Shown: positions 43,695 through 53,394, numbered from the stretch's first letter. The stretch: 64,000 bases of DNA from Neomoorella sulfitireducens (GCF_024733845.1 NZ_JANRHG010000001.1:124001-188000); one strand, 5' to 3'. A program made the numbers and translations. The notes: a model not told the origin generated them from the letters alone.

Positions 43695-46020
43695 CCCCTT
43701 CTAAAGCCTGCAAAATTTTCTCCGGCGTTATCGGCGTACGGTAAAATCTGATACCTATGGCGTTATAAATAGCATTGGCAACGGCAGACGCTACGGAATT
43801 AAGGGCCGCCTCACCAATACCCTTGGCGCCAAAGGGGCCGGTAGGCTCATAGGTGTGGGCAAAATAGACCTGAATATCGTCAATATACGGCATTTCACAT
43901 GATGTGGGAATTTTGTTGTCGGTTATAAAGCCATTGCATTTTAATTTCCCTGTTGCCAGGTCGTACTCCGTTTCCTCATAAAGAGCATATCCCATCCCCC
44001 TGGATAAGGAACCGATTAGCTGCCCGGCCACCATATCGGGGTTAATCGGCGTCCCAGTATCCGAAAGAAGAATTGCCCGTGGTATTTTAACAATACCCGT
44101 CCATGTATCAACTTCTACCTCGATGAAATGAGCAACAAAACAGGGAGGGCAATTTTTTTGCCGCAAGCTATCAGTAGCCGCTATGGTACCCCAGCTATAA
44201 ATTTGCGCCAGTTTGGCAACCTCGCCAATTGTAATTTGCTTTTGTTTAAAGCCCTTGACGTGAACTATGGAAACATTTTTTTCTTCTTCATAGGCTAGTT
44301 CTAAATTCTCAGGGTTCTCCTCTAAAATTCGTCCCGCAAATTCTAATAACTTGGTCTTTACTTGTTGAGCCACGTGGTATACTGCCCCACACCCGCAATA
44401 AACCCCCCGGGTAGCGTGGGTGCAGACATCGTATCCAGTTGTTTTGGTATCAACCGGGGACAGTTCCACCCTTTCATAGGGGACCTTGAGGACCTCTGCT
44501 ACCACTTTTACTGCCGCTTCGCCCGTACCGCCGCCTAAATCCATTACCGGCGTCATCACGTCTACAGTGCCGTCTTCATTTATCTTGATGGTAGCGCTCG
44601 AGTAATCGATGACCTCGCCCGGTTTGGGCCCGCCGGTACCCGACGTGTGAAAGCCCCGGGCCACGCCGATTCCACGCCTGTACCTCCCTGATTTTTCATG
44701 ATGCGGGCGGCGGTTAGCCCAACCGATCATTTCCGCCCCTTTGCGCAGCATTTCCTCAACGCCGCAGCTTTTAATAATCGATTTAACCGTCGGGCCCTGT
44801 CCCCAGAACTCGTCGCCTATACCAACATAGTTTTTCAGCCGGAATTCAACCGGGTCAAAACCACATTCTTCGGCAATAATATCCATGTGGGATTCTACGG
44901 CGAAATTAACCTGGGGATTACCATAACCTTGCATGGCGCAGGCAGGAACTTTATTGGTATATATCGCCCGGCCTTCATAATAGAAATCGCGCCACTTGTA
45001 TAGAGATGCGTACCATCCGGCCATACATCCCAAAAGGGGATAGGCATTTATCTGGTGGGCACCAATATCAACCATAACCCGCATATCGGCAGCTACTATC
45101 GTACCGTCTTTTTTCACGCCTACTTTAAGCCTGATCCGGGCTGGAAATTTAGCATGATCGTATATATCATCCTCACGGCTGCTGACCATCTTTACCGGCC
45201 GCCTGGCCTTAAGGGCCAGGGCCACACAGATGGGGATTATCGAGTTCATCTGGATACTGGAGCCGAAAGAGCCACCAATAGCCAGCTTTTTCACGTTAAC
45301 TTTGCTTAAAGGAATACCAAATATATGGCCTAAAAGCTGGCGGACATTATGGATGGTCTGTGTAGTAGCCCATACGGTAATACCACCATTGGGCTCGGGA
45401 CGACATACAGCCGTCTTTGTTTCCATCTGGTGATGATATACGCGGGGTAATTCGTATTCGCGCTCCACTATATGATCCGCCTTAGCAAAACCAGCCTCAG
45501 GATCCCCAACGGTAATAATACGCTCGCAAGCTATATTATTCCTAACTTCGATTTTATCATCACCAAGATAAATTTCCTCATAGAGGGGTGCAGCTCCGGG
45601 GTCCATGGCTTTATCTAGATCCAGTACCGGGGGTAAAACCTTGTATTCAACCTTGATGGCGCGCATGGCGCGAAAAGCCAGCTCTTCCGTCTCGGCGGCA
45701 ACAGCCACAATGGCTTCGCCGACATGACGGGCCCGCCGGGGCAGCACCCGCCGGTCACGATAAGTTTTTTCCGGTATGCTTACGGTACGTTCATTATAAA
45801 TTACATCGGGAACATCATCCGGTGTCACTACGATAGCACCCATAGCTTCGGCCGCCGCGGTATCAATACTTAATATTTCAGCATGGGGGTACGGGCTGCG
45901 CAAGGTTACCCCGTACAGCATATTGGGTACTACAATATCGCTGGGATATACTTCCTGGCCGCATACCTTGGCAATCCCATCTTTACGCGGTAACACTTTG
46001 CCAATTACCTGGAAACTCAT
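43675..46020 (-). CDS. molybdenum hydroxylase catalytic subunit (system A)
   Basis: This 781-residue molybdopterin-binding subunit keeps the catalytic Glu (GAKGIGEAALNS) near the C-terminus. Two substrate-pocket motifs depart from purine xanthine dehydrogenase: the usual GGGFGGKE reads GGSFGSSI here, and the usual RGxG reads MQGYGNPQ. The Glu that contacts purines in xanthine dehydrogenase is therefore replaced by Ile, which argues against xanthine as substrate. It sits next to carbamate kinase, dihydroorotase and ATCase, so a pyrimidine or other N-heterocycle is possible. Confidence 0.93.
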   Translation of the reverse strand: MSFQVIGKVLPRKDGIAKVCGQEVYPSDIVVPNMLYGVTLRSPYPHAEILSIDTAAAEAMGAIVVTPDDVPDVIYNERTVSIPEKTYRDRRVLPRRARHVGEAIVAVAAETEELAFRAMRAIKVEYKVLPPVLDLDKAMDPGAAPLYEEIYLGDDKIEVRNNIACERIITVGDPEAGFAKADHIVEREYELPRVYHHQMETKTAVCRPEPNGGITVWATTQTIHNVRQLLGHIFGIPLSKVNVKKLAIGGSFGSSIQMNSIIPICVALALKARRPVKMVSSREDDIYDHAKFPARIRLKVGVKKDGTIVAADMRVMVDIGAHQINAYPLLGCMAGWYASLYKWRDFYYEGRAIYTNKVPACAMQGYGNPQVNFAVESHMDIIAEECGFDPVEFRLKNYVGIGDEFWGQGPTVKSIIKSCGVEEMLRKGAEMIGWANRRPHHEKSGRYRRGIGVARGFHTSGTGGPKPGEVIDYSSATIKINEDGTVDVMTPVMDLGGGTGEAAVKVVAEVLKVPYERVELSPVDTKTTGYDVCTHATRGVYCGCGAVYHVAQQVKTKLLEFAGRILEENPENLELAYEEEKNVSIVHVKGFKQKQITIGEVAKLAQIYSWGTIAATDSLRQKNCPPCFVAHFIEVEVDTWTGIVKIPRAILLSDTGTPINPDMVAGQLIGSLSRGMGYALYEETEYDLATGKLKCNGFITDNKIPTSCEMPYIDDIQVYFAHTYEPTGPFGAKGIGEAALNSVASAVANAIYNAIGIRFYRTPITPEKILQALEGGGKVGN

Positions 46021-46035
46021 GCCGGCTGCCCTCCC

Positions 46036-46974
46036 TTAAGGTACTATCCATGTACCCGATTGTCCTTCCATGGCAGCTACTATTTCTGCCGGGGAGGTTA
46101 TTAGTCCCTCACCACCATAATTCTTAAGGTAACGCAAAATAGCCGTAATTTTCGGTCCCATATTTCCTGGCGGGAAATGTCCTTCGGCCAGGTAAGCTTC
46201 GGCTTCGGCCGCTGTCATGTGGTCTATTTCTTTCTGGTCCGGCTTATTAAAATTAATGGCTACTTTATTTACACCCGTTGAAATAACAAGCCTGTCGGCA
46301 CCGATTTCCGTTGCCAGTAATGAGGAGGCATAATCCTTGTCTATAACGGCAGCTATGCCCTCCAGCTGGCCTTCGTTTTCTATAACCGGAATACCGCCGC
46401 CGCCAACGCAGATGACAATATAACCCTCTTTGATTAAATCTTTTATGGCTTCACTCTCAACGATCTTTTGCGGCTCCGGGGACGGGACTACCCGCCGCCA
46501 ACCCCGCCCGGCATCCTCAACTACCGTCCACCCATCCTTTTCCCTGTGATACATGGCTTCTTCTTTAGTCATAAAACTACCAATCGGTTTGGTCGGTTTC
46601 TGAAAGGCCGGATCATTCTTATCAACCACGACCTGGGTGACAACTGTCACAGCCTTTCTATTGATACCACGCCGGCGAAATTCATTCATCAGGGATTGCT
46701 GGATCATATAACCTATAGCACCCTGGGTATCGGCTACGGCAAATTCAAGGGGGATCAAGGGCAGCTCCTGCGTTGCCAGTTCTGCCCGGCGAATTAAAAA
46801 ACCTACCTGGGGCCCGTTCCCGTGGGTTATGGCTACATTCCAGCCCCTGGCCACCAATTCAGCAATATTATGGCAAGTTTCTTTAACAGTTGCCAGCTGA
46901 TCCATAAGGCCAATGCGATTTTTATCTTTTATCAAAGAATTGCCGCCAATGGCTATAACTGCCAATCTATCCAT
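46036..46974 (-). CDS. arcC: carbamate kinase, copy 2
   Basis: This 312-residue protein is nearly identical over its whole length to the copy at 31426-32364, with the same motifs (VIAIGGNSLIK, THGNGPQVGFL, CVGGGGIPV). It is encoded directly downstream of ATCase, where it can use carbamoyl phosphate released by reversal of ATCase to make ATP. The Mo-subunit gene follows after 15 bases. Confidence 0.96.
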   Translation of the reverse strand: MDRLAVIAIGGNSLIKDKNRIGLMDQLATVKETCHNIAELVARGWNVAITHGNGPQVGFLIRRAELATQELPLIPLEFAVADTQGAIGYMIQQSLMNEFRRRGINRKAVTVVTQVVVDKNDPAFQKPTKPIGSFMTKEEAMYHREKDGWTVVEDAGRGWRRVVPSPEPQKIVESEAIKDLIKEGYIVICVGGGGIPVIENEGQLEGIAAVIDKDYASSLLATEIGADRLVISTGVNKVAINFNKPDQKEIDHMTAAEAEAYLAEGHFPPGNMGPKITAILRYLKNYGGEGLITSPAEIVAAMEGQSGTWIVP

Positions 46975-47026
46975 AGCTTATAGTTTCCCTCTCCTTCAAA
47001 AAATAAAGTAACATGCCGGTTATAAT

Positions 47027-47090
47027 GGTTGCAGGCACCTCCCTGATTGCGTAGTTATCTCCCGGCACCGGCGGCAAAGTGCCTGCAACC
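47027..47090. repeat. 12-bp inverted repeat between pyrB and arcC
   Basis: GGTTGCAGGCAC and GTGCCTGCAACC are perfect arms around a 40-base loop that also contains short GC-rich stems. The repeat fills the 169-base gap between ATCase and carbamate kinase. It lacks a T-run, so it is probably an mRNA processing or attenuation element. Confidence 0.6.
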
Positions 47091-47143
47091 GTATCAATAT
47101 TATTACCACCGTTTTCCGGGGGTTACGGGTGTTTTTCCCAAAC

Positions 47144-48112
47144 TTAACGCACGTTGCCGGTAGTTAAAGCTAACAGCGCCATCCGGATGGGAACGCCATT
47201 ATGCGCCTGCCGGAAATAGGCTGCTCCTGCATAGGAGTCGACTGAAACGGCTATCTCATTAACCCTGGGCAGCGGGTGTAGGATGCTCATACCCTTTTTG
47301 GCCAGGGCAACAATTTCATCATTAACGATATAAGAATCTTTCACACTCTCATATTCTTCCTTGCTGGGGAAGCGTTCGCGCTGGATGCGCGTTACATAGA
47401 GAATATCGGCTTCGGCCGCCGCTGCTTTTAAATCCGTCGTTTCTTCTATCTTGATACCGTCTTTTTTCAGTTCGGCAGTAATCTCTTCCGGCATCTTTAG
47501 CTGCGGCGGGGAAACGAATATCATGTCGCAGCCGTAGTGTTTCAACAAATATACCAGGGAATGGACGGTACGGCCGTACTTCAGATCACCCAGCAAGGCC
47601 ACCTTGAGGCCTTCCACACTGCCATGTTCCTTGATAATAGTGTAAATATCCAGCAATGCCTGGGTGGGATGCTGCCCTGTACCGTCGCCGGCGTTGATTA
47701 CCGGGTGATCGGCTGCATCTGCCGCTTCCTGGGCCGCTCCTTTGATGGGACTGCGGACGACGATTACATCAACATAACCGTCAACAACTTTAATGGCATC
47801 GTGCAAGGTCTCACCCTTGGCCGTGGAAGAAGTCTGCATCTGCGGTGTTTCCGAAACCGTAATAACGTTTCCCCCCAGCCGTTGCATGGCGGCTTCAAAA
47901 GACAGGCGCGTCCGCGTGCTGGGCTCGAAGAACAATGAAGCCATAATCTTGCCGTCCATATCATACAGGCGGCGCCTGTTAACCAGGGCGTCTTCATAGT
48001 AGGCAGCCGTTTTCATGATTAGTTGCAGCTGTTCAAAGGTTAATTCCCTGGCAGATAATACGTCCTGGCCTTTCAGTAATTCCATTTCTTCTACGGTGGG
48101 CTTCTGGCTCAT
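47144..48112 (-). CDS. pyrB: aspartate carbamoyltransferase catalytic chain
   Basis: This protein of about 322 residues has the carbamoyl-phosphate site FFEPSTRTRLSFE, GQHPTQALLDIY and HPLPRVNEI, and the aspartate-site motif TRIQRERF, so it is a canonical ATCase. The start is ATG at 48112 (MSQKPTVEEMELL); the frame is open to 48280 inside pyrC but that extension has no family counterpart. It follows pyrC and precedes carbamate kinase. There is no carAB next to it, unlike biosynthetic pyr operons. In this context it may run in the direction that releases carbamoyl phosphate. Confidence 0.94.
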   Translation of the reverse strand: MSQKPTVEEMELLKGQDVLSARELTFEQLQLIMKTAAYYEDALVNRRRLYDMDGKIMASLFFEPSTRTRLSFEAAMQRLGGNVITVSETPQMQTSSTAKGETLHDAIKVVDGYVDVIVVRSPIKGAAQEAADAADHPVINAGDGTGQHPTQALLDIYTIIKEHGSVEGLKVALLGDLKYGRTVHSLVYLLKHYGCDMIFVSPPQLKMPEEITAELKKDGIKIEETTDLKAAAAEADILYVTRIQRERFPSKEEYESVKDSYIVNDEIVALAKKGMSILHPLPRVNEIAVSVDSYAGAAYFRQAHNGVPIRMALLALTTGNVR

Positions 48113-48204
48113 AAAGGTTAAATTCCTCCCATTTTTAGTATATAAATAGCCCTTTTTCATGCACGGTCGTGCTTTCCAAAGCACTGCCGCTATATTTTTC
48201 GGTT

Positions 48205-49497
48205 TTAAACTAAGAGCTTGCCGTCCTGCATAACTACGCGGCCCCCGAGCATGGTCATTACGGCCTTTCCTTTTAGCCACCGGCCATGCTGCGGGCAGTT
48301 CCTGCTTTTAGATGCGCCCTGGTTTGCGTCCACTTGCCATTCCAAATCAGGATCAATAACGATAACATCGGCATCCCGGCCCACCCCGAGGGTACCTTTA
48401 TTTAATCCCAGGAGCTTCGCCGGGTTACAGGTCATCTTGGCAAGGGCTTCCGCTAGAGTCAGCAACCCGCTATGCACCATTTCGGTTAAAACTACACCCA
48501 GGGCGGTTTCCAGGCCGATTAACCCGAAAGGAGCCTCTCTAAAGTTGCGTTCTTTTTCAGCAATTGTATAGGGCGCATGATCAGTCGCAATTACATCAAT
48601 GGTGCCGTCAACAAGCCCCTCCTTTAAAGCCTCCTGGTCCCGTTTGCTACCAAAGGGGGGCTTTATCTTGAAGCGCCCTTCCAGGGTTTGGACATCATCT
48701 TCGGTTGTATTTAGATAGTGAGGAATTACCTCTCCGGTCACGTTAATACCACGTTTTTTACCCTCGCGAATTAATTCTACGGAACGGGCGCAGCCTACAT
48801 GACAGATATGCACCCTGCCCCCCGTTTCTTCTGCCAGGAGAATATCGCGCGCTACCATCACGGCTTCCGAGGTATAGGGAATGCCCTTTATCCCCAGGCG
48901 CCGGGCAACTTCACCGTCGTTAATCACCCCGTCACCTGTAATGGTCCGGTCTTCGCAATGGACTGCCAGTACTTTATTAATGGCACCGGCTATAATTAAC
49001 GCCTGGCGCATTAAGCCTGAATTGGTTACCGGCTGGCCGTCATCGGAAAAAGCAACGCAGCCTGCTTCCACCAGTTCGGTAAAAGGGGCCAGCTCCTCTC
49101 CCTTCTGTCCCCTGGTAATAGCACCGTAGGGCAGGACATTGACAACCCCTTCGCGTTTACTCCTGGCCAGCACGTATTCGGCTACAACAGGATGGTCGCA
49201 AACGGGATTGGTATTGGGCATGGCGATTAAGGTTGTAAATCCTCCCCTGGCAGCAGCGCGGGTCCCGCTTTTAAAGTCTTCCCTCTCAGGGAAACCCGGA
49301 TCGCGCAGGTGACAGTGAATATCAATTAACCCCGGCGCTACAACCTTGCCGGCCACATTAATAATTTCTGCATTACCCGCCTCTATATCGGACCCAATTC
49401 GGGCTATCTTTCCATCTTCAATCAGGACATCGGCCGGCCGGTCGATATCATTGCCGGGGTCAACGACCCGACCGCCTTTTAACAAAACTTTAACCAT
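48205..49497 (-). CDS. pyrC: dihydroorotase (class I)
   Basis: This 430-residue cyclic amidohydrolase has metal ligands His61 and His63 and substrate Arg65 in HCHLRDPG, FKSGTRAAARGGFTT, the class I AFSDDGQPV (Asp152) in place of a carboxylated lysine, HCEDRTI, HICHVG and IATDHAPY. It interconverts dihydroorotate and carbamoyl-aspartate. Its 3' end lies about 90 bases before the ATCase start. An inverted repeat TTGAA-N6-TTCAA (49557-49572) lies about 60 bases upstream of its start. Confidence 0.94.
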   Translation of the reverse strand: MVKVLLKGGRVVDPGNDIDRPADVLIEDGKIARIGSDIEAGNAEIINVAGKVVAPGLIDIHCHLRDPGFPEREDFKSGTRAAARGGFTTLIAMPNTNPVCDHPVVAEYVLARSKREGVVNVLPYGAITRGQKGEELAPFTELVEAGCVAFSDDGQPVTNSGLMRQALIIAGAINKVLAVHCEDRTITGDGVINDGEVARRLGIKGIPYTSEAVMVARDILLAEETGGRVHICHVGCARSVELIREGKKRGINVTGEVIPHYLNTTEDDVQTLEGRFKIKPPFGSKRDQEALKEGLVDGTIDVIATDHAPYTIAEKERNFREAPFGLIGLETALGVVLTEMVHSGLLTLAEALAKMTCNPAKLLGLNKGTLGVGRDADVIVIDPDLEWQVDANQGASKSRNCPQHGRWLKGKAVMTMLGGRVVMQDGKLLV

Positions 49498-49658
49498 ATT
49501 AATTCAATCACCCCTGCCCACTTAAATGTAATTTAAAGTAGCCAGTCAATACAAAGTTGAATTTGAGTTCAATTAATGATCTTTTTCTCTAAAAAAAACA
49601 TCTAACCTTTGTATGCAAGTCATAATTCCGCAGGTTTTTTTGTGTAAACCGTTACTAG

Positions 49659-50372
49659 TTAGCCGGCCGCTGAAAGATAGGATTCTTTAACAACACTGTT
49701 TTCCTTCAGTTCATTTGTTGAACCCTCCAGGATTATACTACCTTTCTGTAAGACATAACCCCGCTCAACAACGGATAATGCCTTCTGGGCGTTTTGTTCT
49801 ACCAGCAGGATGGCTATCTTCTTCTCTTTTTTTATCCGATCGATTACTGCAAAGACTTCATTAACCGTTGCCGGTGCCAGGCCCAGGGAGGGTTCATCCA
49901 TCAATAATATCTGTGGTTCGGCCAGTAAAGCCCTGGCGATGCCCAGCATTTTCCGCTCCCCGCCACTGAGGGTCCCGGCTTTCTGGCGGAATCTTTCTTT
50001 CAACCGCGGGAAAATGGTTAACACTTCCTCAAGCCGCGGGGCAATTTTCCGTTTGTCGCTTTCATAATAGGCTCCCATCAGGAGGTTATTTTCAACGGTT
50101 AATTTAGGAAACAAGCCCTCCCGTTCCGGTACAATAGCAATGCCGGACCGGATAATTTTATAGGATGGCCAGAGATCAATCCTCTGCCCGCCAAAAAGAA
50201 CTTCCCCGCTAACAGGTTTCACCATGCCAATAATGGTCTTGAGCAGAGTGGTCTTGCCAGCACCGTTGGCCCCGAGCATGCAAACGGCTTCACCCGGATT
50301 GATCTTGATGCTGACATCCATTAACATGGGTATCTGGCCGTATTTCGTACTAACCTGGCGTAGTTCCAGCAT
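49659..50372 (-). CDS. LivF-type ABC transporter ATPase (system 2)
   Basis: This 237-residue ATPase has Walker A GANGAGKTT, VPEREGLFPKLTVENNLLMGAY, signature LSGGERKMLGIARALL, Walker B ILLMDEPSLGLAP and ILLVEQNAQKAL. It is the last gene of the second Liv-type operon, three bases after the LivG-type gene. Confidence 0.94.
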   Translation of the reverse strand: MLELRQVSTKYGQIPMLMDVSIKINPGEAVCMLGANGAGKTTLLKTIIGMVKPVSGEVLFGGQRIDLWPSYKIIRSGIAIVPEREGLFPKLTVENNLLMGAYYESDKRKIAPRLEEVLTIFPRLKERFRQKAGTLSGGERKMLGIARALLAEPQILLMDEPSLGLAPATVNEVFAVIDRIKKEKKIAILLVEQNAQKALSVVERGYVLQKGSIILEGSTNELKENSVVKESYLSAAG

Positions 50373-50375
50373 GGT

Positions 50376-51140
50376 CTAGCCTCCTAGATATGCAGTCCGC
50401 ACTTGTTCGTCTTTACTAACCTCACTAAAAAGGCCCTCGGCAATTTTTTTGCCTGCATTTAAGACAACCACCCGGTCGGTAATACGGGCAATAACCGCCA
50501 TGTCGTGCTCAATTATGATGATGCTGATCTTTCTGTTATCCTCCCTGATTTTACCAATATCCCGGATCATCTGCATTGTTTCCTCGGCATTGAGCCCGGC
50601 AGTAGGCTCATCCAGCAGCAACAATCTGGGTTCGCCCACAATAGCCCTGGCAATTTCAATACGCCGCCGGTCAATGAGGGGTATAGTAGTTACTGGATCA
50701 TAGCATCTTTTTATAAGTTCCTCATTAAAATGAGCCAGTATGTGGAAACATTTTTCGATGCCTGCTTTAATCTCGGCACGACTGTATGCCGGCCGGAAAA
50801 TAGCCTGCCACCAGGCGGTTTTTTGCTGGCTGTAAAGCCCCAGCAACATATTATCAAGGACAGTCAAATGCAAACATAAACGGTTAGTTTGAAAGGTACG
50901 GGCAATCCCCTTGCTGCGGATGGCATCAGGGCCGGCCCCGGTGATATCTTCCTGTTGGAAAATAATCTTGCCGCTCGTCGGTTTATAAATCCCGCTCACC
51001 AGATTAAGGAAAGTGGTCTTACCAGAACCGTTGGGACCAATTAAACCGACAATCTCATCGCCAATGATGAAATCAACCCCATCTACTGCCTTCAAGCCGC
51101 CGAAATTAATTGTCAGGGCCTCTGTCCTTAATACTTCCAT
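50376..51140 (-). CDS. LivG-type ABC transporter ATPase (system 2)
   Basis: This 254-residue ATPase has Walker A GPNGSGKTT, RTFQTNRLCLHLTVLDNM, Walker B LLLLDEPTAGLNAEE and IIIIEHDMAVI. The signature region reads TTIPLIDRRRIEIARAI, diverged from LSGGQ as is usual in this subfamily. GGGAGG precedes the ATG. Confidence 0.93.
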   Translation of the reverse strand: MEVLRTEALTINFGGLKAVDGVDFIIGDEIVGLIGPNGSGKTTFLNLVSGIYKPTSGKIIFQQEDITGAGPDAIRSKGIARTFQTNRLCLHLTVLDNMLLGLYSQQKTAWWQAIFRPAYSRAEIKAGIEKCFHILAHFNEELIKRCYDPVTTIPLIDRRRIEIARAIVGEPRLLLLDEPTAGLNAEETMQMIRDIGKIREDNRKISIIIIEHDMAVIARITDRVVVLNAGKKIAEGLFSEVSKDEQVRTAYLGG

Positions 51141-51143
51141 ATA

Positions 51144-52346
51144 CTATTTACCTCCCGCTGTTACCGTAACATTATACCCTTCATTATTGTCCTGCTTTAT
51201 CTGGTACTTGCGATTACGCTTGGGAAGTAGGCCCTGGGGGCGAGCGATTAAGATTATAATCAAAATCAAAGCATACATCAGCATACGGTAATCGGCAAAA
51301 TCACGGAGTTTCTCATCGATGATCGTTAGCAAAAGTGAACCCAGGATTACACCGGCAACGTTATCCATACCACCCAAGAGGACCATGCAAATTAATACCA
51401 GGGATTTATTAAAATCAAAATCTTCATTACCGATAAAACTGGTGTAATGGGCATATAAAGCACCGGCAACACCCGCAAAAGCAGCTCCAATTGAAAAAGC
51501 CAGCAACTTAATTTTTGTTAAGTTTATCCCCTGGGTAGCCGCAACAATTTCATCCTGCTCGATAGCATTCCACGCGAGGCCGATACGAGAATTATACAAA
51601 CGGGAAGCAGCCAGGGCTGCCAAACTTAATAATAAGAAAACCAGGTAAAAATAATTAGTCTGGTAGGGCAGCCGCATACCTAAAATCTCTAAAGGTCTGC
51701 GAAACGAGAAACCAAAAATCTCGTAACCGGGAATTCCGGGAATACCATTAGGACCACCAAGCCAGTCGGTATTAATAATCATCAAAGTAAAAATTACCTG
51801 CAGAGCTATAGTTACCAGGGACAAATAATAACCGCGGGTTTTAAGGGCCGGAAAACCAAAAACTATTCCTAAAAGGGCTGCCATGAAAAGACCGCATAAT
51901 ATCCCTACCCAAGGAGATATACCAAATTTAACAGCCAAAACTGCCGATGTATAAGCACCTGTACCATAAAAAGCTGCCGGAGCAAAATTAACCATTCCCG
52001 TACTGCCGAGCTGGAAATTAAGTCCTAGCGCGATTATACTATAAATGCCTCCCATGACGACCACGTGAAGAAGATAATTGTTGCCGCTTACTAAAAGTGG
52101 TAATAGCAGGGCAAAAATACCGGCTACGACCAATGCCTCACCTTTATGTTCTTCCATAGCCGCATAGATTTTCTCAATACCCCCGCTGCGCTCGCCCATA
52201 ACAATTAACCCTAAAAAAATAGCAAGGACCAGCAGGGTTATGGGCAAAGGGCTTACCAGGGCAATATAAAGAATTAAACAAATACCCAGGCTCACTGCTA
52301 TGGCCATCAGGCTCCTACTTAATTGCGCACCTGCTTTATTAATCAC
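51144..52346 (-). CDS. LivM-type ABC transporter permease (system 2)
   Basis: This 400-residue permease has extra N-terminal membrane segments (residues about 10-55 and 70-90) before the LivM core: LGLNFQLGSTGMVNFAPAAFYGTGAYTSA, NSRIGLAWNAIEQDEIVAATQGIN and GGMDNVAGVILGS. Start is GTG behind GGGGGAGG. It is longer than the other two LivM homologues in the window (347 and 329 residues). Confidence 0.93.
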   Translation of the reverse strand: MINKAGAQLSRSLMAIAVSLGICLILYIALVSPLPITLLVLAIFLGLIVMGERSGGIEKIYAAMEEHKGEALVVAGIFALLLPLLVSGNNYLLHVVVMGGIYSIIALGLNFQLGSTGMVNFAPAAFYGTGAYTSAVLAVKFGISPWVGILCGLFMAALLGIVFGFPALKTRGYYLSLVTIALQVIFTLMIINTDWLGGPNGIPGIPGYEIFGFSFRRPLEILGMRLPYQTNYFYLVFLLLSLAALAASRLYNSRIGLAWNAIEQDEIVAATQGINLTKIKLLAFSIGAAFAGVAGALYAHYTSFIGNEDFDFNKSLVLICMVLLGGMDNVAGVILGSLLLTIIDEKLRDFADYRMLMYALILIIILIARPQGLLPKRNRKYQIKQDNNEGYNVTVTAGGK

Positions 52347-52376
52347 TTTTTTACTGCCTCCCCCAGGCCGACCTTA

Positions 52377-53300
52377 TTAGACCTTTTCAATGGTTTTTTC
52401 GCCTATAACTCCTTCCGGCTTAAATAAAATGAAGAGGACAACCATCAGGAAGGCTGCCACGCTGGCATAAGCCGTCCCTCCGGGGACAAAAGCGCTCACG
52501 AAGACCTCAATAAAAGCAATTAGCAATCCTCCCACGATAGCGCCGTAAACGTTGCCCAGTCCCCCTACCACAGCGGCACAGAATCCTTTCAAGCCGTACA
52601 TAGAGCCCATGTCAAAGCGGACAACATCATAATAAGAAGCTACCAGAAACCCCCCGATTCCTAAAATAAAGCCCCCCAGCAAAAAAGTAATCAAAACAAC
52701 TTGCTGCCAGTTAATACCAACCATTATTGCCGCTTCTCTGTTCTGGGAAACAGCCTGGATAGACAATCCTATTTTAGTTTTATTGACGAACAAATAGAGA
52801 AGGGCTACCAGCAACAGGGTGGCTACGATAATAATTAAATTGCGCCAGGATATCATAGCAAAATCAGATAAGGCCCCGCCGGGAAGCAGTTGGGGGAAAG
52901 TCTGCGGGTTCCGGCCCTGGGGATAAAAAATACCAATCAGTTCCCGCAGGGCAACGCCCGAGGCTATAGTACTCAGTAAAGGCATGAGTGCGCTTTTATT
53001 TTCAAAGGGCTTTATTACCAGCCGGTAGAGGGCCAGCATTAAAACACCGGTTAAAGAAGCACCGGCAATCACGATAAGCACCGTACTTAAAAACGGTGGC
53101 AGTGCCAGGTTTAAGGCTGCATAAAGACCCACAATGCTTACAAGGGCAGTAATGGAAAAAGCGGCAAAGATGGCGACATCGCCGGCGCAAAATACCACGA
53201 TATCCATTACACCGAAAAATAAGGAGAAGCCAATACCGACCAACGAATAGGTACAGCCCAGCATTATGGCATTAATAGCTTGTGACAGTACAAGGGACAT
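52377..53300 (-). CDS. LivH-type ABC transporter permease (system 2)
   Basis: This 307-residue permease has AINAIMLGCTYSLVGIGFSLFFGVMDIVVFCAGD, NKTKIGLSIQAVSQNREAAIMVGINW and GGLGNVYGAIVGGLLIAFIEVF. The usual N-F-A-H-G motif near residue 40 reads VFCAGD, a mild departure. GGAGG precedes the ATG. Partner of the LivM-type gene downstream. Confidence 0.93.
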   Translation of the reverse strand: MSLVLSQAINAIMLGCTYSLVGIGFSLFFGVMDIVVFCAGDVAIFAAFSITALVSIVGLYAALNLALPPFLSTVLIVIAGASLTGVLMLALYRLVIKPFENKSALMPLLSTIASGVALRELIGIFYPQGRNPQTFPQLLPGGALSDFAMISWRNLIIIVATLLLVALLYLFVNKTKIGLSIQAVSQNREAAIMVGINWQQVVLITFLLGGFILGIGGFLVASYYDVVRFDMGSMYGLKGFCAAVVGGLGNVYGAIVGGLLIAFIEVFVSAFVPGGTAYASVAAFLMVVLFILFKPEGVIGEKTIEKV

Positions 53301-53323
53301 TACCCCATCGCCTCCTTAAAATC

Positions 53324-53372
53324 CTTTACTGGCTGGCAACAAAGTCCGGGTTATTGTCACCAGCCAGTAAAG
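53324..53372. repeat. 13-bp stem-loop between binding protein and permease genes (system 2)
   Basis: CTTTACTGGCTGG and CCAGCCAGTAAAG are perfect arms around a 23-base loop. The structure occupies the gap between the binding-protein stop and the LivH-type start, the same place as in the other two Liv-type operons of this window. Confidence 0.7.
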
Positions 53373-53394
53373 TACCACACCGTTTTAACCCTCT

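Noticed and set aside
43675-46020. Calling system A xanthine dehydrogenase and naming it xdhA
   Set aside because: The purine-contact Glu motif is replaced, so the specific name is not supported. Only the family call is kept.
48113-48280. N-terminal extension of ATCase
   Set aside because: The extra 56 codons lie inside pyrC in another frame and have no counterpart in ATCase. The ATG at 48112 fits family length.
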